In this document: in pieces, positions 1 through 10,351 of the stretch
How positions within the stretch are numbered: position 1 is the stretch's first letter
Layout of the letters: each line of letters opens with the position of its first letter
Notes under the pieces: generated by a model
What the model was told of the DNA's origin: nothing
What the model saw: only the letters and a program-made list of their open reading frames with translations
The model's database searches: none
Translations under genes and position numbers: made by a program
Assembly: GCF_963676685.1 (NCBI RefSeq)
Contig: NC_092357.1
Coordinates: 18,341,607 to 18,405,606 of the forward strand
Direction: 5' to 3'
Length of the DNA: 64,000 nucleotides
Source: Mytilus edulis
Taxonomy: Eukaryota; Mollusca; Bivalvia; Mytilida; Mytilidae

Positions 1-460
1 AATCCCCTTTCAGTGTCTGTCAATACAGTTAAATTATAGCAAAACTTATCTTCCATAGACGCTTATCATATACTGTGTATAGTACTGTTTTGTATGAGGG
101 TTTGGATGGATGGGTCTTCATGCCTTATTTACAAATCTTTAAATAAATTGTCTATTCTTCGTTCGGTCTATTTTTTCTCTCTTCTTAAATTTTTGGTCCT
201 ACATTCTATATACTTTATCCATTATTCTCTATTCTGTAAACCCCACCAAGACCTGCATGTATTTTCGGGATCACCACTTCCCCAACTCATGTACATAGTG
301 GTTTTTATACGACTGCAAAATTATTATTTTTTGTCGTATATATGTATTACGTTGTCGTCGTCGTCAACGTCGTCCGAAAACAGATGGTTTCCGGATAATA
401 ACTTCAGTATAAGTAAATACAAATCGTTAAAATTTTAACACTAGGTTAATAACCACTAAT
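1..460. repeat. intergenic, partial interspersed repeat
   Basis: No gene is supported here. Bases about 80-280 (a 'gagggtttggatgg' start, and a 'ctctattctgtaaaccccaccaagacc' type end) resemble segments at about 14874-15195 and around 18735-19250, and in reverse at about 47180-47290, so this looks like one copy of a dispersed repeat. The short open frame across it has no recognisable domain. A CGT-rich microsatellite lies near 350-372. Confidence 0.45.
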
Positions 461-560
461 AAAATGTTGGGATTGATTTTAGGGGTTATAGTCCCAACTG
501 TTTAGGAATTAGGGTAAAAAAAAAGAGGCCAAAAGTAAACATTTTTGCAGTTTCCAGACA
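455..560. repeat. short repeat shared with 5125-5230
   Basis: A stretch reading 'ggattgattttaggggtta', then 'tttaggaattaggg' and an A-rich run recurs, diverged but in the same orientation, at about 5125-5230. The two copies bracket the retroelement region. They could be flanking copies of one dispersed repeat or pieces of the terminal repeats of the Penelope-like element; the sequence alone does not decide. Confidence 0.45.
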
Positions 561-719
561 ATAAAGGCAACAGTAGTATACCGCTGTTCAAACTCATAAA
601 TCCATGGACAAAAAACAAAATCGGGGTAACAAACTAAAACTGAGGGAAACGCATAAATATAAGAGGAGAACAACGACACAACACTACAATGTAACTAACA
701 CACACAGAAACGGACCAAG

Positions 720-1990
720 CATCAGACAAAATCCAACGAGAATAACAAATATAACATCAAAACCAAATACATGAATTTGGGATAGACAAGTACCGTGACA
801 CGTCTTATCGCAATGTCAATTTACACTCAAAAATAAGAGAAAACAAACGACGCAACGTTAAATTGTAACACACACAGAAACAAACTATAATATAACAATG
901 GCCATATTCCTGACTTGGTACATGACATTTTTAAAGGAAAAAATGGTGGGTTGAACCTGGTTTTGTGGCATGCCAAACCTCGCACTTTAATGGCAATGTT
1001 AAATATAACATAGAAATGACAACATAATATTACAGGACTACAATACAAATAAATAGGAAAACGTATTAGACAAAGAAACACATGATTAATGAATAACAAA
1101 AAGCATCAGGTTAAAAATTTTAATACGCCAAAAACGCGCCTCGTCCACACAAGACTCACCAGTGACGCCCAGATATAAAAGATCGAAAGCGAAAAAAAAA
1201 GGTACAAAGTTGTACAGCACTGAAGATCAAAAGTTGAAAAAGGTTGTGTCAAATACGGCTAAGTTTGTATGCTTGGGATAAGAACATCCTAATTATTTAG
1301 AACAATTAATGATATTGCAAACAGTAAATTTTATCAAATGAATATAACAGATATACATAATGAAACTGAAGTATTAACTCATTACATAAAACAAACACGA
1401 ATACATAATGAATGACCAACACAGAATAGACAAACCCGACTCAGTCCAGGCCTCAACGCAGTAAATTATGAAAATGACGTCACATACGACGGTGAAAAGG
1501 CATTAAAAATTACGTCACATACGATGGTGAAAAGGCATTAAAAATTTGAATATATGAAATTTCTGAAACAGCAGAAAAATTACGTCACATATGAAAAACT
1601 ATATCTCAAAAGTAAGATAGAATTAGGATTGATTAAGATTAAAATAGAACTAAATACTGATATTGCATTTAAACACAATGCATATTGCAATACTTATTAA
1701 TAGCAATTAACTATAATATATATATGTGCAGTTTGTTATGAATCCAACTTCAAACGTAAATTATCGTACAGATTATGTTGACCAAAATTAAATCTAATAA
1801 ATGACGGCGGTGATTAATTTTTGTTTCCATAACACATAAATATAATAGAAAAGACGTCAACACATTTGACAAAATCCGATGAGAATTACAAATATAACAT
1901 TAAACATTTAAACTAAATACACGAGTTTGGGATAGACAAGTACCGTAACACGTCTTATAGTAATGCGAATTCACACTCAGCAAAACAGTC
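720..1990. repeat. direct repeats downstream of the retroelement
   Basis: A roughly 110-bp segment containing 'gggatagacaagtaccgt' is present at about 720-832 and again, diverged, at about 1858-1975 in the same orientation. Both lie on the 3' side of the minus-strand reverse-transcriptase frames. Between them is unrelated AT-rich sequence and the degraded hammerhead-like motif at 1122-1172. No gene is supported in 560-2050. Confidence 0.55.
1122..1172 (-). ncRNA. degraded hammerhead-ribozyme-like motif
   Basis: Read on the minus strand, CTGGTGA is followed by a 4-bp stem (GTCT/GGAC) and then GAGG. The flanks GCGTCA and TGGCGTA can pair as stem I. A functional hammerhead needs CUGANGA and GAAA; both core boxes here carry substitutions, so this copy should be dead. 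It is homologous to the better preserved copy at 14022-14066, and lies on the same strand as, and about 900 bp downstream of, the retroelement reverse transcriptase. Confidence 0.4.
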
Positions 1991-2052
1991 ACAATCGGGA
2001 ATAAGTCACGTTTTTAATTAAAAGATTAGACGACGTAATGACAAACCACAAT

Positions 2053-2616
2053 CTACCATGTGGTAAAAATGTCCTTAGCTAGTTTGGTTAAACACACATC
2101 GTATGGATCCACCAATTCGTGATGGTGTCCATAAAATTTACGGAGTGTCAATTTTAATCTGTCCTCCTCATAACTTTGTTGGAGAAGTTTCTGCGTAACT
2201 AGCACACTCCTGTATATGAAGTCCGTATAGTGTGAACAAGCACGCGAATAACGTATCAATTGTGATATGTAAACACCATACGAAGGGGCAGATGGTATGT
2301 TACTGCTGAGAAATGGGAAATTGATAATTGGGAAGTTGAAATCGTCCCGTTTGTCATAGATTTTCGTGTGAAGTCGTCCATCTACGTCAATATTGAGGAA
2401 AAGATCAAGGTATGAAGCAGTCCTTCTAGTATCAGTAGTATCCTTAATTTCAAGTTCACTGGGATATATGAGATGTAAGTATTGGCTGAAGTATGGGTTA
2501 TTCAATGATAGAACATCATCAATATATCGGAAAGTAAAATTAAAGAATTTCGCAAGGTGCTTTTTCTTTTTGTCTTTTAGAAGGTTTTGAATGAACTCTG
2601 CTTCATACGAGTACAA
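2053..2616 (-). pseudogene. PLE reverse transcriptase, C-terminal part
   Basis: This frame holds RT motif C (RYIDDVLSLNN), with the catalytic aspartate pair, followed by the thumb region and ending FTTW at a stop. It is out of frame with the preceding RT segment because one base is missing around 2615-2625. The two segments overlap by about 40 bp in different frames and rejoin naturally at LADLY. The carboxyl end appears natural. Confidence 0.8.
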
Positions 2617-3191
2617 TACAAATCAGCCAGCAGGGGTGCACAATTAGTACCCATTGGAATACCGATTGTCTGTTGAAATATAAATCCTCCAAACTCAACA
2701 AATATATTGTCGATCAAAAAGTCCAGCATTTTGATAATATCATCTTCAGTATATTTTCTGGAAGATTCAGTGCGATTCTTCACAAAATATGAATTATTGT
2801 AACCCAAAACAAGAAATTTGTATCTACGATTCCCATTTTTATAGAAAAAGCTCTGTTTTATGAGATGGTGAAGTCGATCTTTCAACTGAGCATGGGGAAT
2901 AGTAGTATATAGCGTAGAAAAATCAAAAGTTTTTATGTTGCTGCAAAATTGCAAAGATTGTGATCGAAGGTTAAGCAGTAGATCTTTGGAATTTTTGAGA
3001 ATCCACATCTGGTTAACACCACTGGTAGAATATATCTCCTCACAATATTTTTGAAGCCCATCTTTAACTGTAGAAAGACTAGTAGTCAGTACTTTAGAAA
3101 GATGTTTAGTCGAACATTTTGAAGAACCAGCTATGTATCGTTCTTTATATGGAGTTTTGTGTAATTTAGGTATCCAGTATAATGAGGGCAA
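2577..3191 (-). pseudogene. PLE reverse transcriptase, fingers and palm
   Basis: The frame begins at SLYWIPKLHKTPYKERYIAG. It contains motif A (FDFSTLYTTIPH, first catalytic aspartate) and motif B (GIPMGTNCAPLLADL), the conserved core of Penelope-like RTs. About 75 residues separate the two motifs. It continues the upstream linker frame across a TAA stop. After LADLY it runs into the wrong frame (CTRMKQ...), marking the one-base loss. Confidence 0.85.
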
Positions 3192-3203
3192 GTTTTCTTC
3201 GTT

Positions 3204-3830
3204 TTATTTGATGTTGATACCAAAAGAAAGAAGGACATATTTATGATTTTGTAAAATTTCGTCCTTGGTAAATGATGTTAAAGAATATGTAGGATTACCA
3301 GTAGTTTTATCAATTCCAAGCTCTGTAGTGAGACATTGCAAATAATGTTTTTTACATATGAAGACAATATTATTGGAGGCTTTATCTGCTGGAACAACGA
3401 CATATTTTTCATGCAAAGAGGATAAAGCATCCACAACCTCCGGATTCTTGAAAGGGTTAGAAACTCTAGTGCTCATATTACATCGTAGTTTATGTATGCG
3501 CCTCTGAATGCATGATCGAATAGCTTTGATCCATTCAGACAAAGTGTCCAGTTCTGGTTCGTCTGGTTCGCGCTTTACCCATTGTCTTGCATAGTCCTCA
3601 ACTGCATCCATCAGTAACTTGAAATTCTTTTTCCAGTTGATGGGCTGGGGAATTCTATACTTTGGTCCCTTGGCTAACAACTCTCTTAGTTGTCCATTGG
3701 TAATGATGCCAAGGTCACCAGTAATGATATGACCAGCTGGACTGTAATTGTATTGTGACGATGTACATGAGCAATCCGGAGGCTTGGATTTTGTATCTTT
3801 GAGGTTAAAAGCCTCTAAAACTCGCTTGTG
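3204..3830 (-). pseudogene. PLE linker with CxC motif
   Basis: This segment joins endonuclease to RT. From about 3830 downward it is open through KPPDCSCTSSQYNYSPAG, which carries a C-S-C motif, then through VVPADKASNNIVFICKKHYL, a conserved block before the RT core. It ends at a TAA codon (3204-3206) just before NEENLPSLYWIPKL of the RT. Because the codon is TAA and not TGA, it cannot be one of the selenocysteine codons reported in some clam Naiads; it is a nonsense lesion. Confidence 0.7.
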
Positions 3831-5104
3831 GTTGAAAATCTTGGATGAAATAGACTTGGTGTAAGTATAAGAAATAACAGGTGTAGCTTTTTTTTGAAGT
3901 AATCAGGTATAGTTTTTTGTACAGATTTTTGATGGAAAATATTGCTAATATTTACAGCATCTAAACCTTTATTGGCGAATTCTACCTTAAAAAAATAACG
4001 TTTTTCCTCACTGTTGGATGTAGTGGATACGGGTTTGAATAGTCTATGGTTAGCAATGTCCATGATAATTGAAACTAATCTATACAAAACAGAACGAGAA
4101 TCAGTAACGGAAGTATTTTTGGCATCTTGAAATAGTAAAGAAAGTTTTGACAATGGAATGGAGAATAATTTAGTTCTAATGTGATGAATTCCTAAAGGTT
4201 TTTGAACAGACGTTAATAGACTATCAATTGTCACGGTGTATACAGCAGGTGGTATATATTTTCTGTGACCATGACTTCTATTTCGTCGAGCAGAAGTATT
4301 AAATAATTGTAATGTATTGACGGTACTACACCTGGGACTAGACAAAATACCTACACCATCAATTTTGTCATTGCATCCATAGGGAATGGCTGTTCCCAAC
4401 TCTCTCATCCAAAAGTCTTCTCTTTGTAAACGATATGGTGTACTCAATATGGGGTCATTTGTTGGATGATATATTTTCTCTATAATCCGGACTTTCATTG
4501 AAACAATAGAATGGTCAGGCTGATTGAAATGTTTATAGAGAAATTTGTTGTTATTAGGATCATTTACATTAGACCGATGATCATTCATCCTAAAATTGAG
4601 TCTTTGTCGAGTTTCCCCGACGTAGATCAATCCACAAAGAGTACATTCAATACCGTATACAATATTGGAAGCAGTGCAATTCAAATCCTCATGACTATGT
4701 GTATTGTAATTTTTGGTGGTTAAATTACTTTGAAAGTGGGTATCAGTTATTAGTATATCACAGGTTTTACAATTTTTACGGTTACATTTGGAAATAGAGC
4801 AATATTGATGGTTGTCATTGAAATCTAAAATATCTGAAAGTTGAACAGTACACGGCCGAATATATTCAAACTTATCTGAATTTTTATAGTACAATGAGGA
4901 TTCAGAAGACTGCACATGTGTCATTTTCATAACATCATTTAAGATGATCCTGGGGACACCTGATAAAATCGGTGTTGTTGTGTCCTTGACAACAGCCGAT
5001 TGACACCTTTTTATCCTGGGCGTCGTATCATTCAGTATAATATTTTTTGTTCTACTTGTGTTAAAGTGTATGAATCTCTCTGAAATTATACTAACAGTTT
5101 CCAT
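3815..5104 (-). pseudogene. PLE N-terminal GIY-YIG endonuclease
   Basis: An open frame of 429 codons. Residues about 107-142 hold the cysteine/histidine cluster (NCKTC, then HSH) typical of PLE endonucleases. Residues about 148-165 hold the GIY-YIG signature (NIVYGIECTLCGLIYVGETR), followed by a conserved arginine/histidine segment (RLNFRMNDHR) and REDFWMRELGT with the candidate metal-binding glutamate. The last about 25 codons are out of frame: after PDYFKKK an A8 run has lost one base relative to the frame that continues into the CxC linker. The start is the first ATG; whether it is natural is unknown. Confidence 0.8.
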
Positions 5105-5239
5105 ACTACAAATGGAAGGTCAGGATTGACTTTGGGGGCTTATGGCTCAACCCATTTAGGAATTAGGGGCAAAAAGGGGGAAAACAAGGTTTTTCTGGTT
5201 AAAGGACAATTGATATTTAATTGAAAAGCAGTGTAAGGG

Positions 5240-6590
5240 AGGTAAATTATGAATTAAGAAAATGATGATTATCTTGAAGTGATTGGCTGTCAATTCATTT
5301 TTGGCAGTTACTATTGATTAATATTAATTCAAGCAGTTACTGCTAATTAATATTAAGTTTAGCAGTTACTATTAATTAATATTAATTTTAGCCATGACTA
5401 TGATTTTAAAACTTTTATGGGGTATTTAAATGGATAATTATGGTTGAAAACTCCATTAGAAATTTGATTTGAGTTACTGACCATTTATTGAGGGAAAGAT
5501 TTTTTTTGGGGGGACAAGGGAAAATGGGGAGTGAAAAAAATAGAGGGGGACCATTTTTATCATTTCAGATTTCAGAAATTAAAAGGAAAAATTATTAAAA
5601 TATTTTCTTTGGGGGTTAATATTCAACAGCATAGTGAATTGCACAAACGCCAAAAAATGCGGTATTTATTTTTTTTTTGGGGGGGGGGGGGCAATTCGCA
5701 ACAGCATAGTGTATTGCACATAAGAAAAAATGAATTTAATTTCAAATCATAAATCCAATTTGAAGTTCTTTGACTACCACGACGACAGTTATTCTGTGTC
5801 ACAGAAACCTATTATGCGTCAAAAATTTAATTACAATCCAAATCCAGACTTGTTTCAAGCGTGAATATTGTGTCCACTTTGGCCCCAACTTTTCATGGTT
5901 GGATATATGCGGTCATATTCAGCTGCGCTCAGCGAAGCAATTTAATAAGTTATATGGTCGTTCCCTAATGGATATATAGTACTTGATCTACTGATAAAAT
6001 TAAATGAGATATAATCTAACATATCAGAATTGCAACAGTGTAAAATTATATGTGTAGATGTGGCGGACATGTATTCATCCGATAGGATAGGAGCACAATG
6101 AGGATTACTTGTAGAGGACAGGTCATAACCATCGCTACCACGTTTCAAAAACATTTGGTGATCTATGCGTGAGTTTTAAAGAAGTTCTTTTTAAACAGGC
6201 ACTTTTCGATTGCCGACGACGACTGACGCAACGTAATTTGATAAGCTTGTAAAGCCCCGTTTTGACTAGTAAAGATAAATAAGGACAATTATCCACCCTC
6301 CCCATCAATTTCTAAACATACGTACATGTATGTAAGTATTTCCACCATTAGGAAAACATGTTTTACCCCGTATTTTTTTAATAGAAATGCGTTTGCAAAA
6401 ATGTTGCACTTATAGTGTGATGTTTATCCATGCAAAGACAATCATAATTATTATAGTTCTTCTATAAGGTTTTTAGATATCAGTGGCCATGTATAGTAAA
6501 TATCATATATAAAATCATTGAATGAAACATTGAATCAAAAGATTTTTAATAAATATCTATATGACAATTTTACTTTTATGTAATATTATA
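5240..6590. other. intergenic AT-rich sequence
   Basis: No gene is supported. Bases about 5301-5395 are a short tandem repeat of a roughly 36-bp unit containing 'agcagttact' and 'attaatattaa', about three copies. Two copies of a 'caacagcatagtg' segment occur at 5622 and 5701, the second preceded by a 12-base G run. Short open frames here contain homopolymers and no recognisable domain. Confidence 0.4.
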
Positions 6591-6594
6591 GCTT

Positions 6595-6994
6595 TTATAG
6601 TTTATAACCGCTGAAAGATGACCAGTCATTATTAAACATGTACTGTCCGGTATGTCCATCTTGAACCTTTACGAATACTTTATCGTCCCTTTTAAGTTCG
6701 AGAACAGCATTCTGACTTGATGATATGTGATCTGCTACACCCTCGCTCCCGCGTAGTTCCTGGTTATCAGGTTTCCATTGAGAGAGAGATCAGTGTAAAA
6801 GGATTTGCCAGCATGGGTAAGAACGGTCCAAGAAAATATGTAGACACCATTTGAAGGAGCGGTAAATATCCCAGTGGACTTATCGAATCCATTGCCTAAA
6901 TTTGTTATAACTTTATTATACGCCACAGCAGATTTCGCAGGAACATTTTGTAAAGTAGCTGAATTTTTAGCCATAAACGCAACTTTGCCTGATT
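6595..6994 (-). CDS. C1q-domain protein, terminal exon (frameshifted)
   Basis: The exon starts after a TTTCAG acceptor and encodes a globular C1q domain: SGKVAFMAKNSATLQ, then GIFTAPSNGVYIFSWTVLTH, then after the frame change GVADHISSSQNAVLELKR and a C-terminal FNNDWSSFSGYKL before TAA. Proteins of this family are secreted, often act as lectin-like pattern-recognition molecules, and are greatly expanded in bivalves. Around 6746-6752, after RNYAG, one base is missing relative to the continuing C1q frame; as read, translation stops a few codons later. The rest of the domain is intact in the shifted frame, so the lesion is recent or an assembly error. The upstream exon at 8132-8289 joins in phase. 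Confidence 0.75.
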
Positions 6995-7002
6995 CTGAAA
7001 GA

Positions 7003-8130
7003 AATTTAGTTTAAATATGATACTTTATTTGCTAAATTAAAGCAAATTGGATAAGACACAAGTAAATAATACTTATGAAGTCATCTCTATAGATAAAGTA
7101 AGTAATATGAAGTTCTCTATATGGATAATAATTTGTCATACCTGAAATTTTTGTTGAGTTAAAACTAATTCCTGAATATTTCATAACCTGGAATATTCTG
7201 TTTTAAATTTATTTATGACTAGTGCAGCTACATATGTATACGAATTGTCGTCTATAGAAATATATGAATTAAATATGAATAAAAAATGCCATATAAATGT
7301 TCTTTGTATCTGCAATATTTTCTTCAAAAACAAAAACAAATGCATTTCACCCATATGTTCCATTTTAGCCATAGTGGCTATGTTTCTTGACGTACAAGGA
7401 AATAAAATATAAAAGTTATACAAGATACTCTGAAACTCATTCAGCCTACATTGGCTGAAATTTGGCGGGAATTATTCTCTCCATAGTTTTCATACATTTT
7501 ACATTCATTTGGCACCTTTTTGTCTTTTAATAATGATGAAAAAACAAGGATTTTATAAGATTTTCAAAGATAACATTTTTAACTATATGTAATCAAATTC
7601 TGGAAAGAAATGTAGTGGTAAATTGGCAAAATTTTGTAACAGCACTACATGGATAACAAGAGGAACGAACAAAAAAATTAAGGGGTCAATTGGCAATTTT
7701 GTTCATTTAATTTATTTGTAGATTTTACTTGGCTGAACATTTTTTCTGTTTAAAGTTCATCTTTATCTATTATAATATGAGATAATGCCTGAAAACTGAA
7801 AAATTTCCTTTAAATTTTCAATTCAGGCAATAACATAAACATCAGACATGGGCCTTGAATTCAGTGATTGTCATGTGTTGCTGTGTATCCTTATTCGTTC
7901 ATTTTACATAAACGAGCCGTTTGTGTGCTCGTTTGAATTATCAACGGAGTTTTCCGGTCCTTTCAAAGTTATAGATGACTATGCAGTATGCTTTTTGTTC
8001 ATTGCTGAAGGGAGTACTATGACCTATAGTTGTAAGCTTCTGTGTCATTTGGTCTCTTGTGGAGTATTATCTCATTTGGCGCAATGATACCACGTCCCCG
8101 TTTTCTTATATGTTGTGTAAACATATTATA
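7003..8130. other. intron of the C1q-domain gene
   Basis: AT-rich intron between the two C1q exons (minus strand). It contains a plus-oriented copy of a dispersed bivalve-type repeat at about 8000-8106. Open frames on either strand show no domain. Confidence 0.6.
8000..8106 (+). repeat. dispersed repeat family A copy
   Basis: The segment 'ctgaagggagtactatgacc...gtgtcatttggtctcttgtgg...tctcatttggc' aligns by eye with 18085-18200 and 36240-36362 on the plus strand and with 46247-46385 and 60145-60240 on the minus strand. All copies share a core like 'gttgtctcattggcaatcat'. It is SINE-sized and probably non-coding. Confidence 0.55.
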
Positions 8131-8131
8131 C

Positions 8132-8289
8132 CTGAAACTCTTCCTGTACAATCACATTTTCCATCATTGTCTTCAACGAGTTTAAGTTGGTATTGGATAC
8201 TTTTCATGAGACCAGCATTTCTGGAGCAGGATTTATGTCCCGTGACCATAAGTGTCATTAAACATGTCAGTACGAGAACTTGAAATACA
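8132..8289 (-). CDS. C1q-domain protein, signal-peptide exon
   Basis: After a TTTTCAG acceptor the frame reads VFQVLVLTCLMTLMVTGHKS, a hydrophobic signal-peptide-like stretch, then a short cysteine-containing neck with CDCTGRVS. It ends at a GT donor after one base of a codon. The next exon at 6994 begins with the two bases that complete a glutamate codon, so the junction is phase-consistent and supports one gene. The initiator codon is not in this exon (an in-frame TAA lies just upstream) and must come from an unseen first exon, or the short internal ATG is used. A fold-back repeat lies immediately upstream. Confidence 0.6.
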
Positions 8290-8317
8290 CTGAAAATGAG
8301 GCTTTATGTTATTTAAG

Positions 8318-8455
8318 AATAGAATGCTTCATCTGGTAAATGTATTGTGTTGTAAAAGCGTTGACCGAAACACATTTTTTTCAATCTCAAAATGTGCACA
8401 CGGTCAACGCTATTACAACCCTATAAAAACACTAAAAGAAGCATGCAATTCTTAT
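8318..8455. repeat. fold-back/MITE copy (GTTGTAAAAGCGTTGACC)
   Basis: Inverted arms: 'gttgtaaaagcgttgaccg' near 8349 and its complement 'cggtcaacgctattacaac' near 8401. Outer arms include 'gaatgcttc' and 'gaagcatgcaattc'. The same element occurs at about 36788-36943, where the arms extend further. Short palindromic elements like this are usually non-autonomous DNA transposons. Confidence 0.6.
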
Positions 8456-8459
8456 TATT

Positions 8460-10330
8460 ATTTTATTTTTGTATTAGGATCACGAAAACACGATTTCCAT
8501 CAAGTTTTTTTCTTTATTTGCCTTTGCACTTCATTGGGGAAGCTCGTGTCATCATGAATATTGGTTTTCATTTTGAAATATAGGTTAATTTAAGAATGAC
8601 GCGAATTACTATTAGCCAATCAAAATAACGTAATATAATGAAACATACATGTAATGTAATTATAGAGAAGTGCATCCATAAAAAGTGTGTGCTCATTATT
8701 GAATCTCTTTTATTGGAATTAAGTTTTGCCAATCAAAAGTGTTTTTATATTTATAACATACGGACAGTAAAATTATGAACTCCCAAAAACATAGATTAAA
8801 ATAAACAGAATCGCTTATCCTGGGTCGAAACTGGTACTGTTTAAAATAACAAGCCTTTCAAAAGAATGATATAAATTGATAGTATATAAATAACGGAAGT
8901 TTGGAACCTATAAAGCAGAAAAAAATGAAGTGTCCGTGTCCCATTGTTAAGCCGTTGAAAATTTGGGGGGAAATTACTCCCTCTAGATTTTTCGTACATT
9001 TAACATTGGCACATTTTTTTCTTTCCGAAACTATAAAGAATATCAATATATTTGTTAGTCTAAGGTTTAAGAAATGGCTTTATAAAGTATTGTAATTTAT
9101 TTTATTAATCAATATAAAGTATTGTAATTTATTTATCAATTTAAAGTCTAAAAAAAATACATATACAAGAAAGGTTGAGAAATATGCTTTCTTAAGATTT
9201 TTATGATTAACAAACCAGAAATGGTCTTAATATACAAGTTTCAAAATTGACGAAACCCTCAACTATTTTAACAATGTTATCTATACGATACATACATTGT
9301 AGAAACAGGAAAACACGTTGTTGAATATGTATACTTCTACTTGTGTAACAACCAGGGGAGGCAATTCATTCACTTTAGAAAATTGACTAACTCAGGACTA
9401 CAATACCGATATTAAATATAACAGAAAACACTTTTCTTCAATTTCAAAAGTTTGCCCGCTCTCCCCCTACTTTCCAGCTCATCCCTTCGCCACTGTGTTA
9501 CGTAAATACATTTAGAATTACATTAAAATTGACAAAAGACAAAACATAAAACAAACTATCATACCTCATTTTGATCTGTTGGTTCGGTAACTGGACTAGT
9601 TCTGATAAGTTTCAATGGATCTGTTTTGATGGTTTTTGGGCAATATGTCAAATATATATATGTTTAACACTGTTGCCACGTATGCTCTTATGTTAACACG
9701 CAAACTGATCATTTTGGTAATATAAGTTGAAATCAATCCAAAAAAAAAAAAAGAAAGTAAAAAAGGCTTAAAAACAGAAACCTCGTTAGATTGTAGTATA
9801 CATGTGCGAATTTATGAAAATATCCTCCACCGTCAAGATAATATGTATTAAAGAGACAAAAAAGAAAATATAAATTAACCCCCCCTTTTGAGAAAAATTT
9901 TTGGTTGCTTACATAGGGAATCACTGAAGCGTGACGAGACCGGGGCCCCTCTTAGGCAGCCAGTGGGCCCCCACTTATGAAAATTTCTGGATCCGCCACT
10001 GGAGGTGTTTGAAAAAACAGAGCACTGAAAACGACTGATTGTGCTTGCAGGAAATAGATTGCGCTTCAGTTCCTTCCGTGCAGTACATTATATGGTACTA
10101 AGAATTCTAAATAAAGAAATTTTGATACTTGAACTTAAATTGCTTTGACAGTTTTTCTTCGCTTCGAAATTGCCACCCCGTGTCAAACATAGCCGACACC
10201 CCGCATGTGGCGTTCTACACGGTGATATAAGTAACTAAGGTAATCTATTCTTGAGGTAGAAAAGCCTTAGTTTTTCAAAAATTCAAAGATTTGGAAACAG
10301 TCAATTTATAAAGGCACTGGCTACGGTTAC
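8460..10330. other. intergenic sequence without a supported gene
   Basis: AT-rich. A short duplicated segment ('aatataaagtattgtaattta') lies at 9070-9140. A GC-richer patch at about 9935-10005 ('ggggcccctcttaggcagcc') looks like a repeat fragment. Bases about 10205-10312 match the 5' part of the hammerhead-bearing repeat at 14110-14235 ('ctaaggtaatctat...ccttagttttt'). Confidence 0.4.
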
Positions 10331-10351
10331 ATGGAAATGTAACAATAATAA

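Larger units (their letters stand above)
2053..5104 (-). mobile_element. Naiad-type Penelope-like retroelement, broken
   Basis: Four minus-strand frames in order encode a GIY-YIG endonuclease, a linker with a CxC motif, and a reverse transcriptase with motifs A, B and C. The endonuclease is N-terminal, the reverse of canonical Penelope elements (RT then GIY-YIG). An N-terminal GIY-YIG joined to RT through a CxC linker is the published description of the Naiad/Chlamys clade of PLEs. Reading is interrupted three times: a frameshift in an A8 run near 3890-3897, an in-frame TAA at 3204-3206, and a one-base loss near 2615-2625. The copy is therefore not autonomous, though otherwise nearly full in its conserved parts. 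Exact ends and target-site duplication were not resolved. Confidence 0.85.

Noticed and set aside
827..1099. Minus-strand 90-codon frame
   Set aside because: Falls in repeat sequence downstream of the retroelement and has no domain; probably chance.
3204..3206. Selenocysteine codon in the Naiad-type element
   Set aside because: The interrupting codon is TAA, not TGA, so recoding as selenocysteine is excluded.
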